From contig NZ_JABBHF010000001.1 of the NCBI RefSeq assembly GCF_012910715.1, forward strand, positions 193,170 to 257,169: a stretch of DNA of 64,000 nucleotides, given 5' to 3'. A program made the position numbers and the translations under genes. This DNA is from Flavivirga algicola. Its GTDB lineage: Bacteria > Bacteroidota > Bacteroidia > Flavobacteriales > Flavobacteriaceae. Below the pieces are notes generated by a model, which was not told the DNA's origin, did no database searches, and worked only from the letters and a program-made list of their open reading frames with translations. This document shows, in pieces, positions 48,120-55,818 of this stretch. The first letter of the stretch is position 1; the number at the start of each line of letters is the position of its first letter.

Positions 48120-48647
48120 CTATCTCATTTTTAAAAAGCCAAGAATCTTTCTTAATTTGTGATAGGCTACTTTTTTATGATCCTTGACCGTATTGATAGA
48201 TATGGATAATTGCTCTGCGATCTCATTATTTGTAAAATCTTTTATACTCAATCTAATAACTTGAGCGGCTTTTTCTGGTAGTCCATTGATGGCGTTTTCT
48301 ATAACAACGGTAGTTTCTATAACTACGGCTTCAGACATATAGAATTCTTCAGTGTCATAAGCCTCTAACTTTGCAAGCTCATAACACTCTGTAACCCTAT
48401 AGGTTTTACTTTTTAAATAATTGAGGCATTTATTTTTTACGGCTTTATAAAAAAATCCAGTAGCATGGGTTTCATTTTCAAAAACGGTTTTAGATTCCCA
48501 TACTTTAATAAAAACATCCTGAACGATGTCTTTTGAAGTATCTAAATCACTAAGATATTTATATGCAAACACACAAAGTTGCGGATACAAGCCTTCAAAA
48601 TAGCTCTTATACTCCCTATGAGTGAAGTCTTTTCTATCCCCGCTCAT
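48120..48647 (-). CDS. ECF-type RNA polymerase sigma factor
   Basis: This 175-residue sigma factor has region 2 (YPQLCVFAYKYLSDLDTSKDIVQDVFIKVWE) and region 4 (LPEKAAQVIRLSIKDFTNNEIAEQLSISINTVKDHKKVAYHKLRKIL). Its form is that of the Bacteroidota family that normally works with a FecR-type anti-sigma factor and a SusC-like receptor. Neither partner is adjacent. It lies 18 bp downstream of a 110-residue protein of unknown function on the same strand and is probably co-transcribed with it. It is inside the integrated element and may control element genes. Confidence 0.9.
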   Translation of the reverse strand: MSGDRKDFTHREYKSYFEGLYPQLCVFAYKYLSDLDTSKDIVQDVFIKVWESKTVFENETHATGFFYKAVKNKCLNYLKSKTYRVTECYELAKLEAYDTEEFYMSEAVVIETTVVIENAINGLPEKAAQVIRLSIKDFTNNEIAEQLSISINTVKDHKKVAYHKLRKILGFLKMR

Positions 48648-48665
48648 AATTTTATTTTTTTTAAG

Positions 48666-48998
48666 CTACCAACCAGCATTTACAACCTCATTTGCTTTAG
48701 TGCACAACACTAGATTGGTGAAAATCATATCAACAGGAATCAATTCCCTATTGTTAATATAGTCCTTAGGAAAAAAGGCAAAGAACCCATCAAACTTTTT
48801 ATTAAATAAAAGATACGTACCCGAATTACAAGATAGACCAGTGTATATAATACCAATAACCTTTAAGCCCAATTTGCAATGTACTTTAACTTCATTAGTT
48901 AGGTTAGATCTGTCAAGCAACTCGATTAAGAGAGGTTCAGCGACATAATATAGACGAGTCAAGCTATATGGAATAGTTGGAGTTTTAGAATTAGACAT
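48666..48998 (-). CDS. Hypothetical protein, 110 residues, paired with ECF sigma factor
   Basis: I do not recognise this protein. It is soluble-looking, has no signal peptide, and contains LTRLYYVAEPLLIELLDRSNLTNEVKVHCKLGLKVIGIIYTG and a C-terminal PKDYINNRELIPVDMIFTNLVLC. The gene ends 18 bp before the sigma-factor gene, so the two are probably one transcript. A regulatory partner of the sigma factor is possible but unsupported by motif. Its start is about 175 nt downstream of the candidate structured RNA on the same strand. Confidence 0.6.
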   Translation of the reverse strand: MSNSKTPTIPYSLTRLYYVAEPLLIELLDRSNLTNEVKVHCKLGLKVIGIIYTGLSCNSGTYLLFNKKFDGFFAFFPKDYINNRELIPVDMIFTNLVLCTKANEVVNAGW

Positions 48999-49173
48999 GA
49001 AATAGATTTTAAGATTTTACCAGTAAACATATAACTGCGTACCAAAAGGCAGCAGGAAATAAAATAGTATTCCTATTTTAGATTAAATTATACGTATTTT
49101 ATAATGATCAATAGAGTTGAAGTTGGTTTGAAAAATGAGATAAATAAATCTCAAAACCTTAATGTATAGACAC

Positions 49174-49302
49174 AAAAAAGCGTGAAACTCAACCTACCTG
49201 TTAGGGGTACTGGTATACCTTGCACCGATAAGAGAGCTCACGCCTAGGTCGCGAGCTAATCTACTTATCATCTCAGGTGCAAAATTACCAGTTTTCTAAC
49301 AG
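49174..49302 (-). ncRNA. Candidate structured RNA with pseudoknot-like pairing and U-tract
   Basis: Five nested helices are visible: CTGTTAG/CTAACAG (49198-49204 with 49296-49302), ACTGGTA/TACCAGT (49209-49215 with 49286-49292), TTGCACC/GGTGCAA (49220-49226 with 49276-49282), GATAAG/CTTATC (49227-49232 with 49264-49269) and AGCTC/GAGCT (49235-49239 with 49253-49257). On the minus strand the apical GCGTGAGCTC can also pair with GAGTTTCACGC (49190-49180), just before six U residues (49179-49174). With the -7 box at 49347-49354, a transcript of about 165 nt is expected. It could instead be an attenuator for the downstream gene or a DNA recombination site. Confidence 0.55.
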
Positions 49303-49346
49303 AGAATCAAAGCGACAGCTTCAAATATTTTTAATACGAAGAATCG

Positions 49347-49354
49347 CAAATATA
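49347..49354 (-). promoter_or_regulatory. Candidate -7 box for the structured RNA
   Basis: CAAATATA reads TATATTTG on the minus strand, an exact TAnnTTTG match followed by C. Transcription would begin near 49340, about 40 nt before the first helix. The -33 element is unclear. Confidence 0.45.
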
Positions 49355-49441
49355 TATAATCAAAAACAAACTTAATAAAAAAAAATCAAACTGGCATTAT
49401 CGTGACAATTAAAATAAAAAAAATATTTTTCTTTTGTCTTT

Positions 49442-49768
49442 ATGTCAAAGAGTAAAAATAAAAAGAGTCATAAACAAGATGAATCTGGAAAAGTTTTTTT
49501 GTTGGATAAATTTGTTTGCAACTATATTACAACTGAATGGCTTTCCGACGGAGCTTCCAATCTTTCTCACAGCAAAAAATACGGTGTACATCGACACATT
49601 TTAACTAAAATAAAAAAGGAAGATGGGTATCGAATTCCTTTATCTTCGCTTGCAATAATGTGCTTCTACAAGAAAATAGCTCTATCCGATTTTTTCAAAA
49701 TGATTGAAAATAAATATGGTTCAAAAATTAATGATGATTTTGTAGTTAATACAAAAAAAGAAGAATAA
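49442..49768 (+). CDS. Small DNA-binding-like protein of the element
   Basis: This 108-residue protein is basic at the N-terminus (MSKSKNKKSHKQDESGK). Its helical middle (YITTEWLSDGASNLSHSKKYGVHRHILTKIKK, then IPLSSLAIMCFYKKIALSDFFKMIENKYG) looks like an XRE-like helix-turn-helix in which a short 'start-stop' segment precedes the last helix. Proteins of this size and style often lie near Bacteroidota tyrosine integrases and may act as element repressors or excision factors; this is inference. It is convergent with the integrase and ends in a palindromic terminator. Confidence 0.6.
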   Translation: MSKSKNKKSHKQDESGKVFLLDKFVCNYITTEWLSDGASNLSHSKKYGVHRHILTKIKKEDGYRIPLSSLAIMCFYKKIALSDFFKMIENKYGSKINDDFVVNTKKEE

Positions 49769-49798
49769 ACATCTTTTTTATTTAGAACCTGTCACCAT

Positions 49799-49825
49799 TC
49801 ATTAGTTTAAACTAATGATGTTTTT
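49799..49825 (+). terminator. Palindromic terminator after the small DNA-binding-like gene
   Basis: A perfect 20-bp palindrome (TCATTAGTTT and its complement, 49799-49818) is followed by TGTTTTT. It lies 30 bp past the stop codon. Confidence 0.7.
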
Positions 49826-49890
49826 ACCATCCTATAAACCCTACCTCATCAATCTCTAATATTGTATTGAAAGTAAACTCTATTTGAGTC

Positions 49891-51147
49891 TTAAAAATTG
49901 GCTTGCTCTTGGGATTGTTGCTTCTTGCTTTCAAATCGCATAAGTAGGTTTTGTATATCCTCACTTATTTTACTTTCTACTACCCTAGCATAAATTTGAG
50001 TTGTTGAGAGTTTGGTATGCCCTAAAAGTTTGGATACCGTTTCAATAGGCACTCCATTGGATAGCATCACGGTTGTTGCAAATGTATGTCGAGCAACATG
50101 AAAAGAAATGTTTTTTTGGATACCGCAAGCTTTAGCAATTTCTTTTAAATAGGTATTGGTCTTTTGATTGGAGCTTATCGGTAACAAATTGGTTATAAAA
50201 TCTTTTCCTTGGATAGCTCTATACTTTTCAAGTATTGCCCATGCTTTTGGGAGTATTGGCACTTTTACTTGCTCGTCCGTTTTTTCTCGTTTGGTATATA
50301 TCCAATTATTGTTGTCTATACCCTTAACAATATTGCTTTCCGTAAGTTCTTTAACATCTACATAGGATAACCCAGTATAACATGAAAACACAAAACAATC
50401 TTTGATTTTTTGTAAGCGCTCACTTGTAAAGTCTGTAGCTTCCAATAGATGCAATTCTCTTTCTGTTAAGTATTGCCTGTCGTATTTGTTATATTTTAAT
50501 TGAAATTGGCTAAATGGGTTTTTATGCATCCATTCTAGTTTGATGGCTAGGTTTATCATTTTTTTAAAACGCTCCAAATGTTTCATAACGCCATTATTAG
50601 ATAACATCAATTGTTTTTTGGTGTTTTTATAGGTTCTTAAATAGTGCTCGAAATCTGTGATAAATCTAAAATTCAATTGTTTTAGATAGATGTCTTTTAC
50701 TCTTTTCTTCTTCTGCAAGAACTTTTGTAAATAGCGTTCTGTGGTATAATAATTTTTCATCGTTCCCGCTTTGAGAACGTGGATCATATTCTCATTATGG
50801 TAAGTGATTAATTCTTTTAAGGTCTTACTGTTGTCATCCTCTCCCAAGTATCGCGACTTAATGGCATCCGAGGATATGATTTTATCTTCTTCTAAAAGGG
50901 CTTTATGACACTTTAGTAGTTTGTTATACACCTCATCTAAATAGGCGTTTAAAGCTCTTATTTTTTCGGTGTTTCCCCTACCCTTTGTTTTTGTACTGTC
51001 CCATTCATTTTGGTCAATACTTCTTTTCAAACTCATTTCTGCTCGTTTACCTTTTACGGTAATACGAACATAGATAGAAAGATGATTGAGATTGCTTCTA
51101 GATTTTCTAGTAAAGAAAATAACGGCAAAAGTGCTTTTTGTTTTCAT
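49891..51147 (-). CDS. Tyrosine recombinase/integrase (IntDOT-like)
   Basis: This 418-residue integrase has an N-terminal arm-binding domain (residues 1-100), a SAM-like core-binding domain (about 105-210) and a catalytic domain. Visible catalytic residues are Lys288, His350 and Arg353 (FHVARHTFA), His377 (LLGHT) and Tyr386 (TTQIYARV). The position of the first conserved Arg holds Ser261 (YTGLSYVDV), as in the Bacteroides CTnDOT integrase. It lies about 225 bp from the tRNA-Pro 3' end, within the element, and should recombine the 77-bp repeat. Length and order are typical of Bacteroidota mobile elements. Confidence 0.95.
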   Translation of the reverse strand: MKTKSTFAVIFFTRKSRSNLNHLSIYVRITVKGKRAEMSLKRSIDQNEWDSTKTKGRGNTEKIRALNAYLDEVYNKLLKCHKALLEEDKIISSDAIKSRYLGEDDNSKTLKELITYHNENMIHVLKAGTMKNYYTTERYLQKFLQKKKRVKDIYLKQLNFRFITDFEHYLRTYKNTKKQLMLSNNGVMKHLERFKKMINLAIKLEWMHKNPFSQFQLKYNKYDRQYLTERELHLLEATDFTSERLQKIKDCFVFSCYTGLSYVDVKELTESNIVKGIDNNNWIYTKREKTDEQVKVPILPKAWAILEKYRAIQGKDFITNLLPISSNQKTNTYLKEIAKACGIQKNISFHVARHTFATTVMLSNGVPIETVSKLLGHTKLSTTQIYARVVESKISEDIQNLLMRFESKKQQSQEQANF

Positions 51148-51240
51148 AACTCATTGACTTTAGTTAAACAATAATTTGTTAAGCAGAAAGTCAAATCACA
51201 CCCTAAAGTTCTTTAAAGTTAGCACTTTTTTGGTAAACAA

Positions 51241-51262
51241 TTGCACACCTAATTGCACACCT
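51241..51262 (+). repeat. Putative integrase arm-type sites, right end
   Basis: TTGCACACC occurs twice, at 51241-51249 and 51253-51261, separated by TAA, in the same orientation as the similar left-end site at 39299-39319. It lies 47 bp inside the right repeat. Confidence 0.6.
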
Positions 51263-51308
51263 TTTATATGGTTTTAGATGCTTTTATTTGATATCAAATA
51301 AAATGTGT

Positions 51309-51350
51309 AAAAACAAAAAACACTGAAAATCATATGATTAACAGTGTTTT
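51309..51350 (-). terminator. Terminator of the tRNA-Ser/tRNA-Pro transcript
   Basis: On the minus strand AAAACACTG (51350-51342) pairs with CAGTGTTTT (51325-51317), with an inner imperfect palindrome, followed by a T-rich run (to 51309). It is carried within the attachment repeat. Confidence 0.75.
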
Positions 51351-51385
51351 GTTGTAACCTATTTCTAGGTTCGTCGGGGTGGCAG
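51309..51385. repeat. Right attachment repeat (attR-type, 77 bp)
   Basis: It is identical to 39162-39238. It covers the terminator hairpin downstream of tRNA-Pro and the last 12 nt of the tRNA, so the tRNA remains intact after insertion. Confidence 0.9.
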
Positions 51386-51448
51386 GATTCGAACCTGCGA
51401 CCTCCGCGTCCCAAACGCGGCGCGATAACCGGGCTACGCTACACCCCG
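51374..51448 (-). tRNA. tRNA-Pro (anticodon TGG)
   Basis: The 75-nt minus-strand sequence folds into a cloverleaf: acceptor CGGGGTG/CACCCCG, anticodon stem CCGCG/CGCGG around loop TTTGGGA, and T-arm with GGTTCGAATCC. The anticodon is TGG. CCA is not encoded. Its 3' end is the insertion site of the element. Confidence 0.97.
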
Positions 51449-51468
51449 AATTGGTTATCTTAAAAATG

Positions 51469-51552
51469 CGGAGAGACCGGGATTCGAACCCGGGCAACAC
51501 TTACGCGTTGACAGATTAGCAATCTGCTCCATTACCACTCTGGCACCTCTCC
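51469..51552 (-). tRNA. tRNA-Ser (anticodon GCT)
   Basis: The 84-nt minus-strand sequence has acceptor GGAGAGG/TCTCTCC, anticodon stem CAGAT/ATCTG around TTGCTAA, a long variable arm (CAACGCGTAAGTGTTG) typical of class II tRNAs, and a GGTTCGAATCC T-arm. It is 20 bp upstream of tRNA-Pro and probably co-transcribed. Confidence 0.95.
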
Positions 51553-51647
51553 CAATTCTTAATAAGAACTTAGCAATAAAATTGCGGTGGCAAATGTACT
51601 AGATACTTAGATATAACGCAACTATTTTATTGACTTTTTTATAATTT

Positions 51648-53696
51648 TTATTCTGGGTATTCTATACGTAAATGATAAATATTTGCAAGCTTGTGCTTTA
51701 ACACCTTTTTTATAGATTCAATCTCTTTAAACGTAATATTTGCATTCAAAAATTGACCATCTTCAATTTGCTTATTTATTATATTTTCAACAAAAGCATC
51801 AATCTTTGTCGACGTAGGCTCTTTTAAACTTTTAGAAGCAGCTTCAATGCTGTCACACATCATCAATATTGCTGTTTCTTTACTAAACGGTTTGGGCCCT
51901 GGATAGCTAAAATCTAATTTATCAACCTCTTCAAAATCTTTCTTTTCTTGCATATAAAAATAATATACAACACTAGTGCCATGGTGCGTCCGTATAAAAT
52001 CTATAACCCTATCTGGTAAATTATTTTTTCTAGCTATCTCTATGCCATTTATAACATGATCGATAATAATTCGGGCACTTTCCTTTGATGATAACTCATC
52101 ATGAGGATTAATTCCTGTCGATTGGTTTTCGGTAAAATATGTGGGATTTTTCATTTTACCAATATCATGATACAATGCTCCTACCCTTACCAACATAGCA
52201 TTGGCGCCTATTTCATTAGCAGAAGCTTCTGCCAAATTAGCCACATTTAAAGAATGGTGAAATGTTCCAGGCGCTTTATCTGATAGTTCTTTAAGCAATT
52301 TTGAATTAGTATCTGACAATTCTAAAAGTGACACATCTGAAACTAAGCCAAAAAGCTTCTCATAAATATATATTAAAGGTTGCACAAATAGCGTAGCCAA
52401 TCCACTCAAAATAAACCATATAAATGTTTCCCATTTAATGGTTTTTACACTTCCCTCATGAATAACGATAAATGCAAAATAGGCTATAATATAAATAAGG
52501 GTAATTTGTCCTACCGAAATAAATAAATTGGCTCTTTTGTATAGTTCCGAAACAGTCAATATGGTGACGATTCCCGCTATGATTTGAAGAAACATATACT
52601 CATAGCTATTTGGTACTATAAAACCTATTAACAGTACGGTAAGTACGTGTGCAAACAACCCTAATCTGGCATCAAAAAACGCTTTAAAGATTAGGGGCAA
52701 AATGCAAATTGGAACAATATAAATATACTTTGAATTATAATTTACAACCATCGTTGTAATAAATATCAATAGAGAAATATTAAAGAAAATAAACGTAACT
52801 TTTGTATTATTTTCAAATACAAGTACCCTATACTTTCGTAAAAACAAAAGTAGCATTAATAAAGCTAATGCTACTAATAACGTATAGGCAAATAACACCC
52901 AGATATAGCTTGATTCACTCCAAACTTGAGATTCGTATTCAGATTGCAGTGATTTTAAAATCTGATACTTATCCCCTTCAACAACTTCTCCTTTAGAAAC
53001 AATTAAGGTTTCTTTTGCAATACTCCCCCTGGTATAAGCTATCTTACTAATTTCTTCTTGTAAAACTTTATCCGTAAAGGATTTATTGTACGTTAAATTG
53101 GGCTCAATTAAATCAAAAAACAAGGCTGTAAAACCTGTTTTATAATGCATCAATTCCCGTTTACTCAAAGTATTATCAATGACTTTTGAAACAGCATCTT
53201 GCTTTATTAAATTAGAAAAAGATCCTTTTTGTTTTTCAACTCTCCCATCGAGCACCACTATAGCTTTAGTATTTGAGAAGCTATAATCTTCTACTAAAAC
53301 TCCAAATAAATACAGCTTGTCTATAATTTCTTCTCCTGTTTTGTATAACTTATTAGATAAAGTTCTGGAAATAGAATCTGGAAATATATTTTTAAATTGG
53401 TTTTTGTATGAAGATTTTACTTTAATCTCTATAGTATTATCTAAATTAAAATATAGTGTTGAGTTCTTGGCCAAAGCATCTTTTTCGGAAGTTATTTCTG
53501 CATCGGTCTTTTTTATAGCAAAATCAAAAGGCGCATATAAATTTTCCGATTGCCAAGGTTTTTCATTTTCAAAATTATATTTAAACTTTCCTCCTTTGGG
53601 AAATAAATACACAATAAAAAAAGTGGTCGAGATGAATAAAAGTCCCTTATAAATTAAGGAATGGTTTCTATATAATTTATTTATAAAATCTTTCAT
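51648..53696 (-). CDS. 7TM-HD domain membrane phosphodiesterase (PgpH-like)
   Basis: This protein of about 682 residues has an N-terminal membrane helix (LLFISTTFFIVYLFP), a large extracytoplasmic region to about 260, and seven membrane helices at about 270-455. The cytoplasmic HD domain has HHSLNVANLAEASANEIG and LYHDIGKMKNP with metal-binding His/Asp. This is the 7TMR-HD architecture; characterised PgpH proteins degrade cyclic di-AMP to pApA. I place the start at the ATG at 53696 instead of an upstream TTG at 53717. It lies upstream of the two tRNA genes, in the same direction, and divergent from the thiolase. Confidence 0.9.
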   Translation of the reverse strand: MKDFINKLYRNHSLIYKGLLFISTTFFIVYLFPKGGKFKYNFENEKPWQSENLYAPFDFAIKKTDAEITSEKDALAKNSTLYFNLDNTIEIKVKSSYKNQFKNIFPDSISRTLSNKLYKTGEEIIDKLYLFGVLVEDYSFSNTKAIVVLDGRVEKQKGSFSNLIKQDAVSKVIDNTLSKRELMHYKTGFTALFFDLIEPNLTYNKSFTDKVLQEEISKIAYTRGSIAKETLIVSKGEVVEGDKYQILKSLQSEYESQVWSESSYIWVLFAYTLLVALALLMLLLFLRKYRVLVFENNTKVTFIFFNISLLIFITTMVVNYNSKYIYIVPICILPLIFKAFFDARLGLFAHVLTVLLIGFIVPNSYEYMFLQIIAGIVTILTVSELYKRANLFISVGQITLIYIIAYFAFIVIHEGSVKTIKWETFIWFILSGLATLFVQPLIYIYEKLFGLVSDVSLLELSDTNSKLLKELSDKAPGTFHHSLNVANLAEASANEIGANAMLVRVGALYHDIGKMKNPTYFTENQSTGINPHDELSSKESARIIIDHVINGIEIARKNNLPDRVIDFIRTHHGTSVVYYFYMQEKKDFEEVDKLDFSYPGPKPFSKETAILMMCDSIEAASKSLKEPTSTKIDAFVENIINKQIEDGQFLNANITFKEIESIKKVLKHKLANIYHLRIEYPE

Positions 53697-53822
53697 TAAA
53701 AAGTGTAATGGTTTCAAATGTAATAAAATTATAAGCTTTGACCATTTTTATAATAAATGAATCATTCACATTTCTACTAAAAAATTGTTATTTTCGCAAG
53801 TATAAACTAAAGCATCGAATTA

Positions 53823-55001
53823 ATGAATAAAGAAGTAGTAATTGTATCGGCTGCAAGAACTCCAATAGGTAGTTTTTTAGGCGCTTTGTCTACTATTCCT
53901 GCTCCTAAACTTGGGGCTATCGCTATAAAAGGGGCTTTAAATAAAATAAATTTAAATCCAGAATTAGTAGAGGAAGTACTAATGGGCAATGTAGTTCAGG
54001 CAGGAACAGGCCAAGCCCCTGCGAGACAAGCTGCTATTTATGCTGGTATTCCCAATACAGTTCCATGTACTACGGTAAACAAAGTATGCGCATCTGGGAT
54101 GAAATCAGTCATGCAAGCTGCACAGACTATAGCTCTTGGTGATGCCGAGATTATTGTTGCTGGAGGTATGGAAAACATGAGCTTAATCCCTCATTACCTA
54201 CATACTCGTACTGGAACCAAATTTGGACCTACTTCATTAATTGACGGCATGCAGAAAGATGGTCTAGTTGACGCTTATGACCAAAATGCCATGGGTGTAT
54301 GTGCCGATGCTTGTGCTACAGAATATAAATTTTCGAGAGAAGACCAGGATGCTTTTGCTATACAGTCTTATAAGCGCTCTGCAGCGGCTTGGGATGCAGG
54401 AAAATTTGATAATGAAGTAGTACCTGTTGAAGTACCTCAACGTCGTGGAGAACCTATTATAGTTAGTAAAGATGAGGAGTACACCAATGTGAAAATGGAT
54501 AAAATTCCCCATCTACGAGCTGCATTTACTAAAGATGGCACTGTTACTGCTGCGAATGCTTCAACTATAAACGATGGTGCTGGTGCTGTAGTTTTAATGA
54601 GTAAAGAAAAAGCTAATGAATTAGGATTACCCCCTTTAGCTACTATAAAAAGTTATGCTGATGCTGCACACGAGCCCGAATGGTTTACAACGGCCCCTGC
54701 TAAGGCCCTGCCGAAAGCTATAGACAAAGCTAGAATAAAAATTAGCGATGTAGAATATTTTGAATTTAACGAAGCCTTCTCTGTAGTAGGCTTAGCCAAT
54801 ATGAAAATTCTTGGGTTAAATGATAGCAATGTAAACGTAAATGGAGGTGCTGTATCATTAGGGCATCCACTAGGCTGTTCTGGTGTTAGAATTATAATCA
54901 CACTTTTAAATGTTTTAGAGCAAAACAATGCTAAAATTGGGGCGGCTGCTATTTGTAATGGAGGTGGCGGTGCATCTGCAATTGTTATAGAACGTAATTA
55001 A
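53823..55001 (+). CDS. Thiolase (acetyl-CoA C-acetyltransferase/acyltransferase)
   Basis: This 392-residue enzyme has the full thiolase active site: Cys89 (NKVCASGMK), His348 (SLGHPLGCSG) and Cys378 (CNGGGGAS). The beginning VVIVSAARTPIGSFLG is typical. It condenses or cleaves acyl-CoA in fatty-acid or ketone-body metabolism; size and start favour the biosynthetic acetoacetyl-CoA type, but this is not decisive. A -7-like TTATTTTCG lies about 30 bp upstream. The NlpC/P60 gene follows 9 bp later, so the two may be co-transcribed. Confidence 0.95.
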   Translation: MNKEVVIVSAARTPIGSFLGALSTIPAPKLGAIAIKGALNKINLNPELVEEVLMGNVVQAGTGQAPARQAAIYAGIPNTVPCTTVNKVCASGMKSVMQAAQTIALGDAEIIVAGGMENMSLIPHYLHTRTGTKFGPTSLIDGMQKDGLVDAYDQNAMGVCADACATEYKFSREDQDAFAIQSYKRSAAAWDAGKFDNEVVPVEVPQRRGEPIIVSKDEEYTNVKMDKIPHLRAAFTKDGTVTAANASTINDGAGAVVLMSKEKANELGLPPLATIKSYADAAHEPEWFTTAPAKALPKAIDKARIKISDVEYFEFNEAFSVVGLANMKILGLNDSNVNVNGGAVSLGHPLGCSGVRIIITLLNVLEQNNAKIGAAAICNGGGGASAIVIERN

Positions 55002-55010
55002 ACCTGTTTA

Positions 55011-55760
55011 ATGCAATACGGAATTTGTAATTTAAGCATTGTTCCCCTTAGAAATGAACCTACAGACACCAGTGAGCTCGTATCACAGGTAATCTATGGT
55101 GATTTTTTTAAAATCCTGGAGCAACGTAAAAACTGGAGTAAAATTCGCTTAGCATTTGATTCTTACGAGGGTTGGGTAGACAACAAGCAATATCTTGAAA
55201 TTACTGAAGATATATATAAATCTTTAAATAAAGAAACTCCTAAGCTCTCAACAGATTTAGTAGAGTTCATTGAAGACAACAATAACCAGCTTCACCCAAT
55301 TTTATTAGGATCTACATTAAATGGACTCTCCTACTTAGAGCATAAACATGAAGGTAATTATATCTCTGGAGAAGAAGCAAAAAACAACATCATTCAGACA
55401 GCATTTTTGTACCTAAACACGCCTTATCTTTGGGGCGGAAAAACACCTTTTGGTATAGATTGTTCTGGCTTAACTCAAATGGTTTATAAATTAAACGGCT
55501 ATAAACTATTACGTGATGCATCACAGCAAGCAACTCAAGGAGAGGCCTTAAGCTTTATTGAAGAAAGTGAACCTGGTGATTTGGCTTTCTTTGATAATAA
55601 CGAAGGCATTATAACACATGTTGGTATTATTATGAAAGACAACTACATTATACATGCACATGGTAAAGTTAGAATTGATAGATTAGATCACTCTGGTATT
55701 TATAATGTTGATAAAAAAATACACACACATAAGTTACGTGTCATCAAAAAAGTAATCTAA
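55011..55760 (+). CDS. NlpC/P60 cysteine peptidase with N-terminal SH3-like domain
   Basis: This 249-residue protein has an SH3-like N-terminal part (LRNEPTDTSELVSQVIYGDFFKILEQRKNWSKIRL) and an NlpC/P60 domain with catalytic Cys151 (GIDCSGLTQMVYKL) and His203 (ITHVGIIM), plus a third polar residue near NYIIHAHGK. It would cleave the D-gamma-glutamyl-meso-diaminopimelate bond or a related cell-wall link. No signal peptide is evident, so it may act on recycled muropeptides in the cytoplasm or be exported another way. It follows the thiolase gene closely. Confidence 0.93.
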   Translation: MQYGICNLSIVPLRNEPTDTSELVSQVIYGDFFKILEQRKNWSKIRLAFDSYEGWVDNKQYLEITEDIYKSLNKETPKLSTDLVEFIEDNNNQLHPILLGSTLNGLSYLEHKHEGNYISGEEAKNNIIQTAFLYLNTPYLWGGKTPFGIDCSGLTQMVYKLNGYKLLRDASQQATQGEALSFIEESEPGDLAFFDNNEGIITHVGIIMKDNYIIHAHGKVRIDRLDHSGIYNVDKKIHTHKLRVIKKVI

Positions 55761-55762
55761 TA

Positions 55763-55796
55763 AAAAAAGGAGCAAATTTAAATTTGCTCCTTTTTT
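55763..55796. terminator. Bidirectional terminator
   Basis: GGAGCAAATTT (55769-55779) and its complement (55780-55790) form a perfect 22-bp palindrome flanked by an A-run and a T-run. It separates the convergent NlpC/P60 and TPR genes. Confidence 0.9.
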
Positions 55797-55818
55797 CATA
55801 TCATCAAGTACATCTAAA

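Larger units (their letters stand above)
48999..49441. other. Intergenic region holding a candidate structured RNA
   Basis: No protein gene is seen in these 443 bp. They contain the nested inverted-repeat structure, a U-tract and a -7 box annotated separately. Confidence 0.6.
39162..51385. mobile_element. Integrated genomic element in tRNA-Pro (about 12.1 kb)
   Basis: A perfect 77-bp direct repeat bounds this element. The right copy includes the last 12 nt of the tRNA-Pro gene and its terminator. The left copy is the displaced equivalent and is followed by unrelated sequence. A tyrosine recombinase gene lies beside the tRNA (49891-51147), and similar arm-type sites lie about 60 bp inside both ends. 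The cargo is an eight-gene polyamine/ATP-grasp operon, an ECF sigma factor, two small genes and a candidate structured RNA. No relaxase, conjugation or phage structural genes are visible, so it is probably non-conjugative or mobilised by helpers. Precise crossover is somewhere within the 77 bp. Confidence 0.85.

Noticed and set aside
49198-49302. Integron attC site or hammerhead ribozyme
   Set aside because: The outer boxes are GTTAG..CTAAC, the reverse of attC order (RYYYAAC..GTTRRRY). A CTGA..GA segment is present but not the required CUGANGA core with GAAA.
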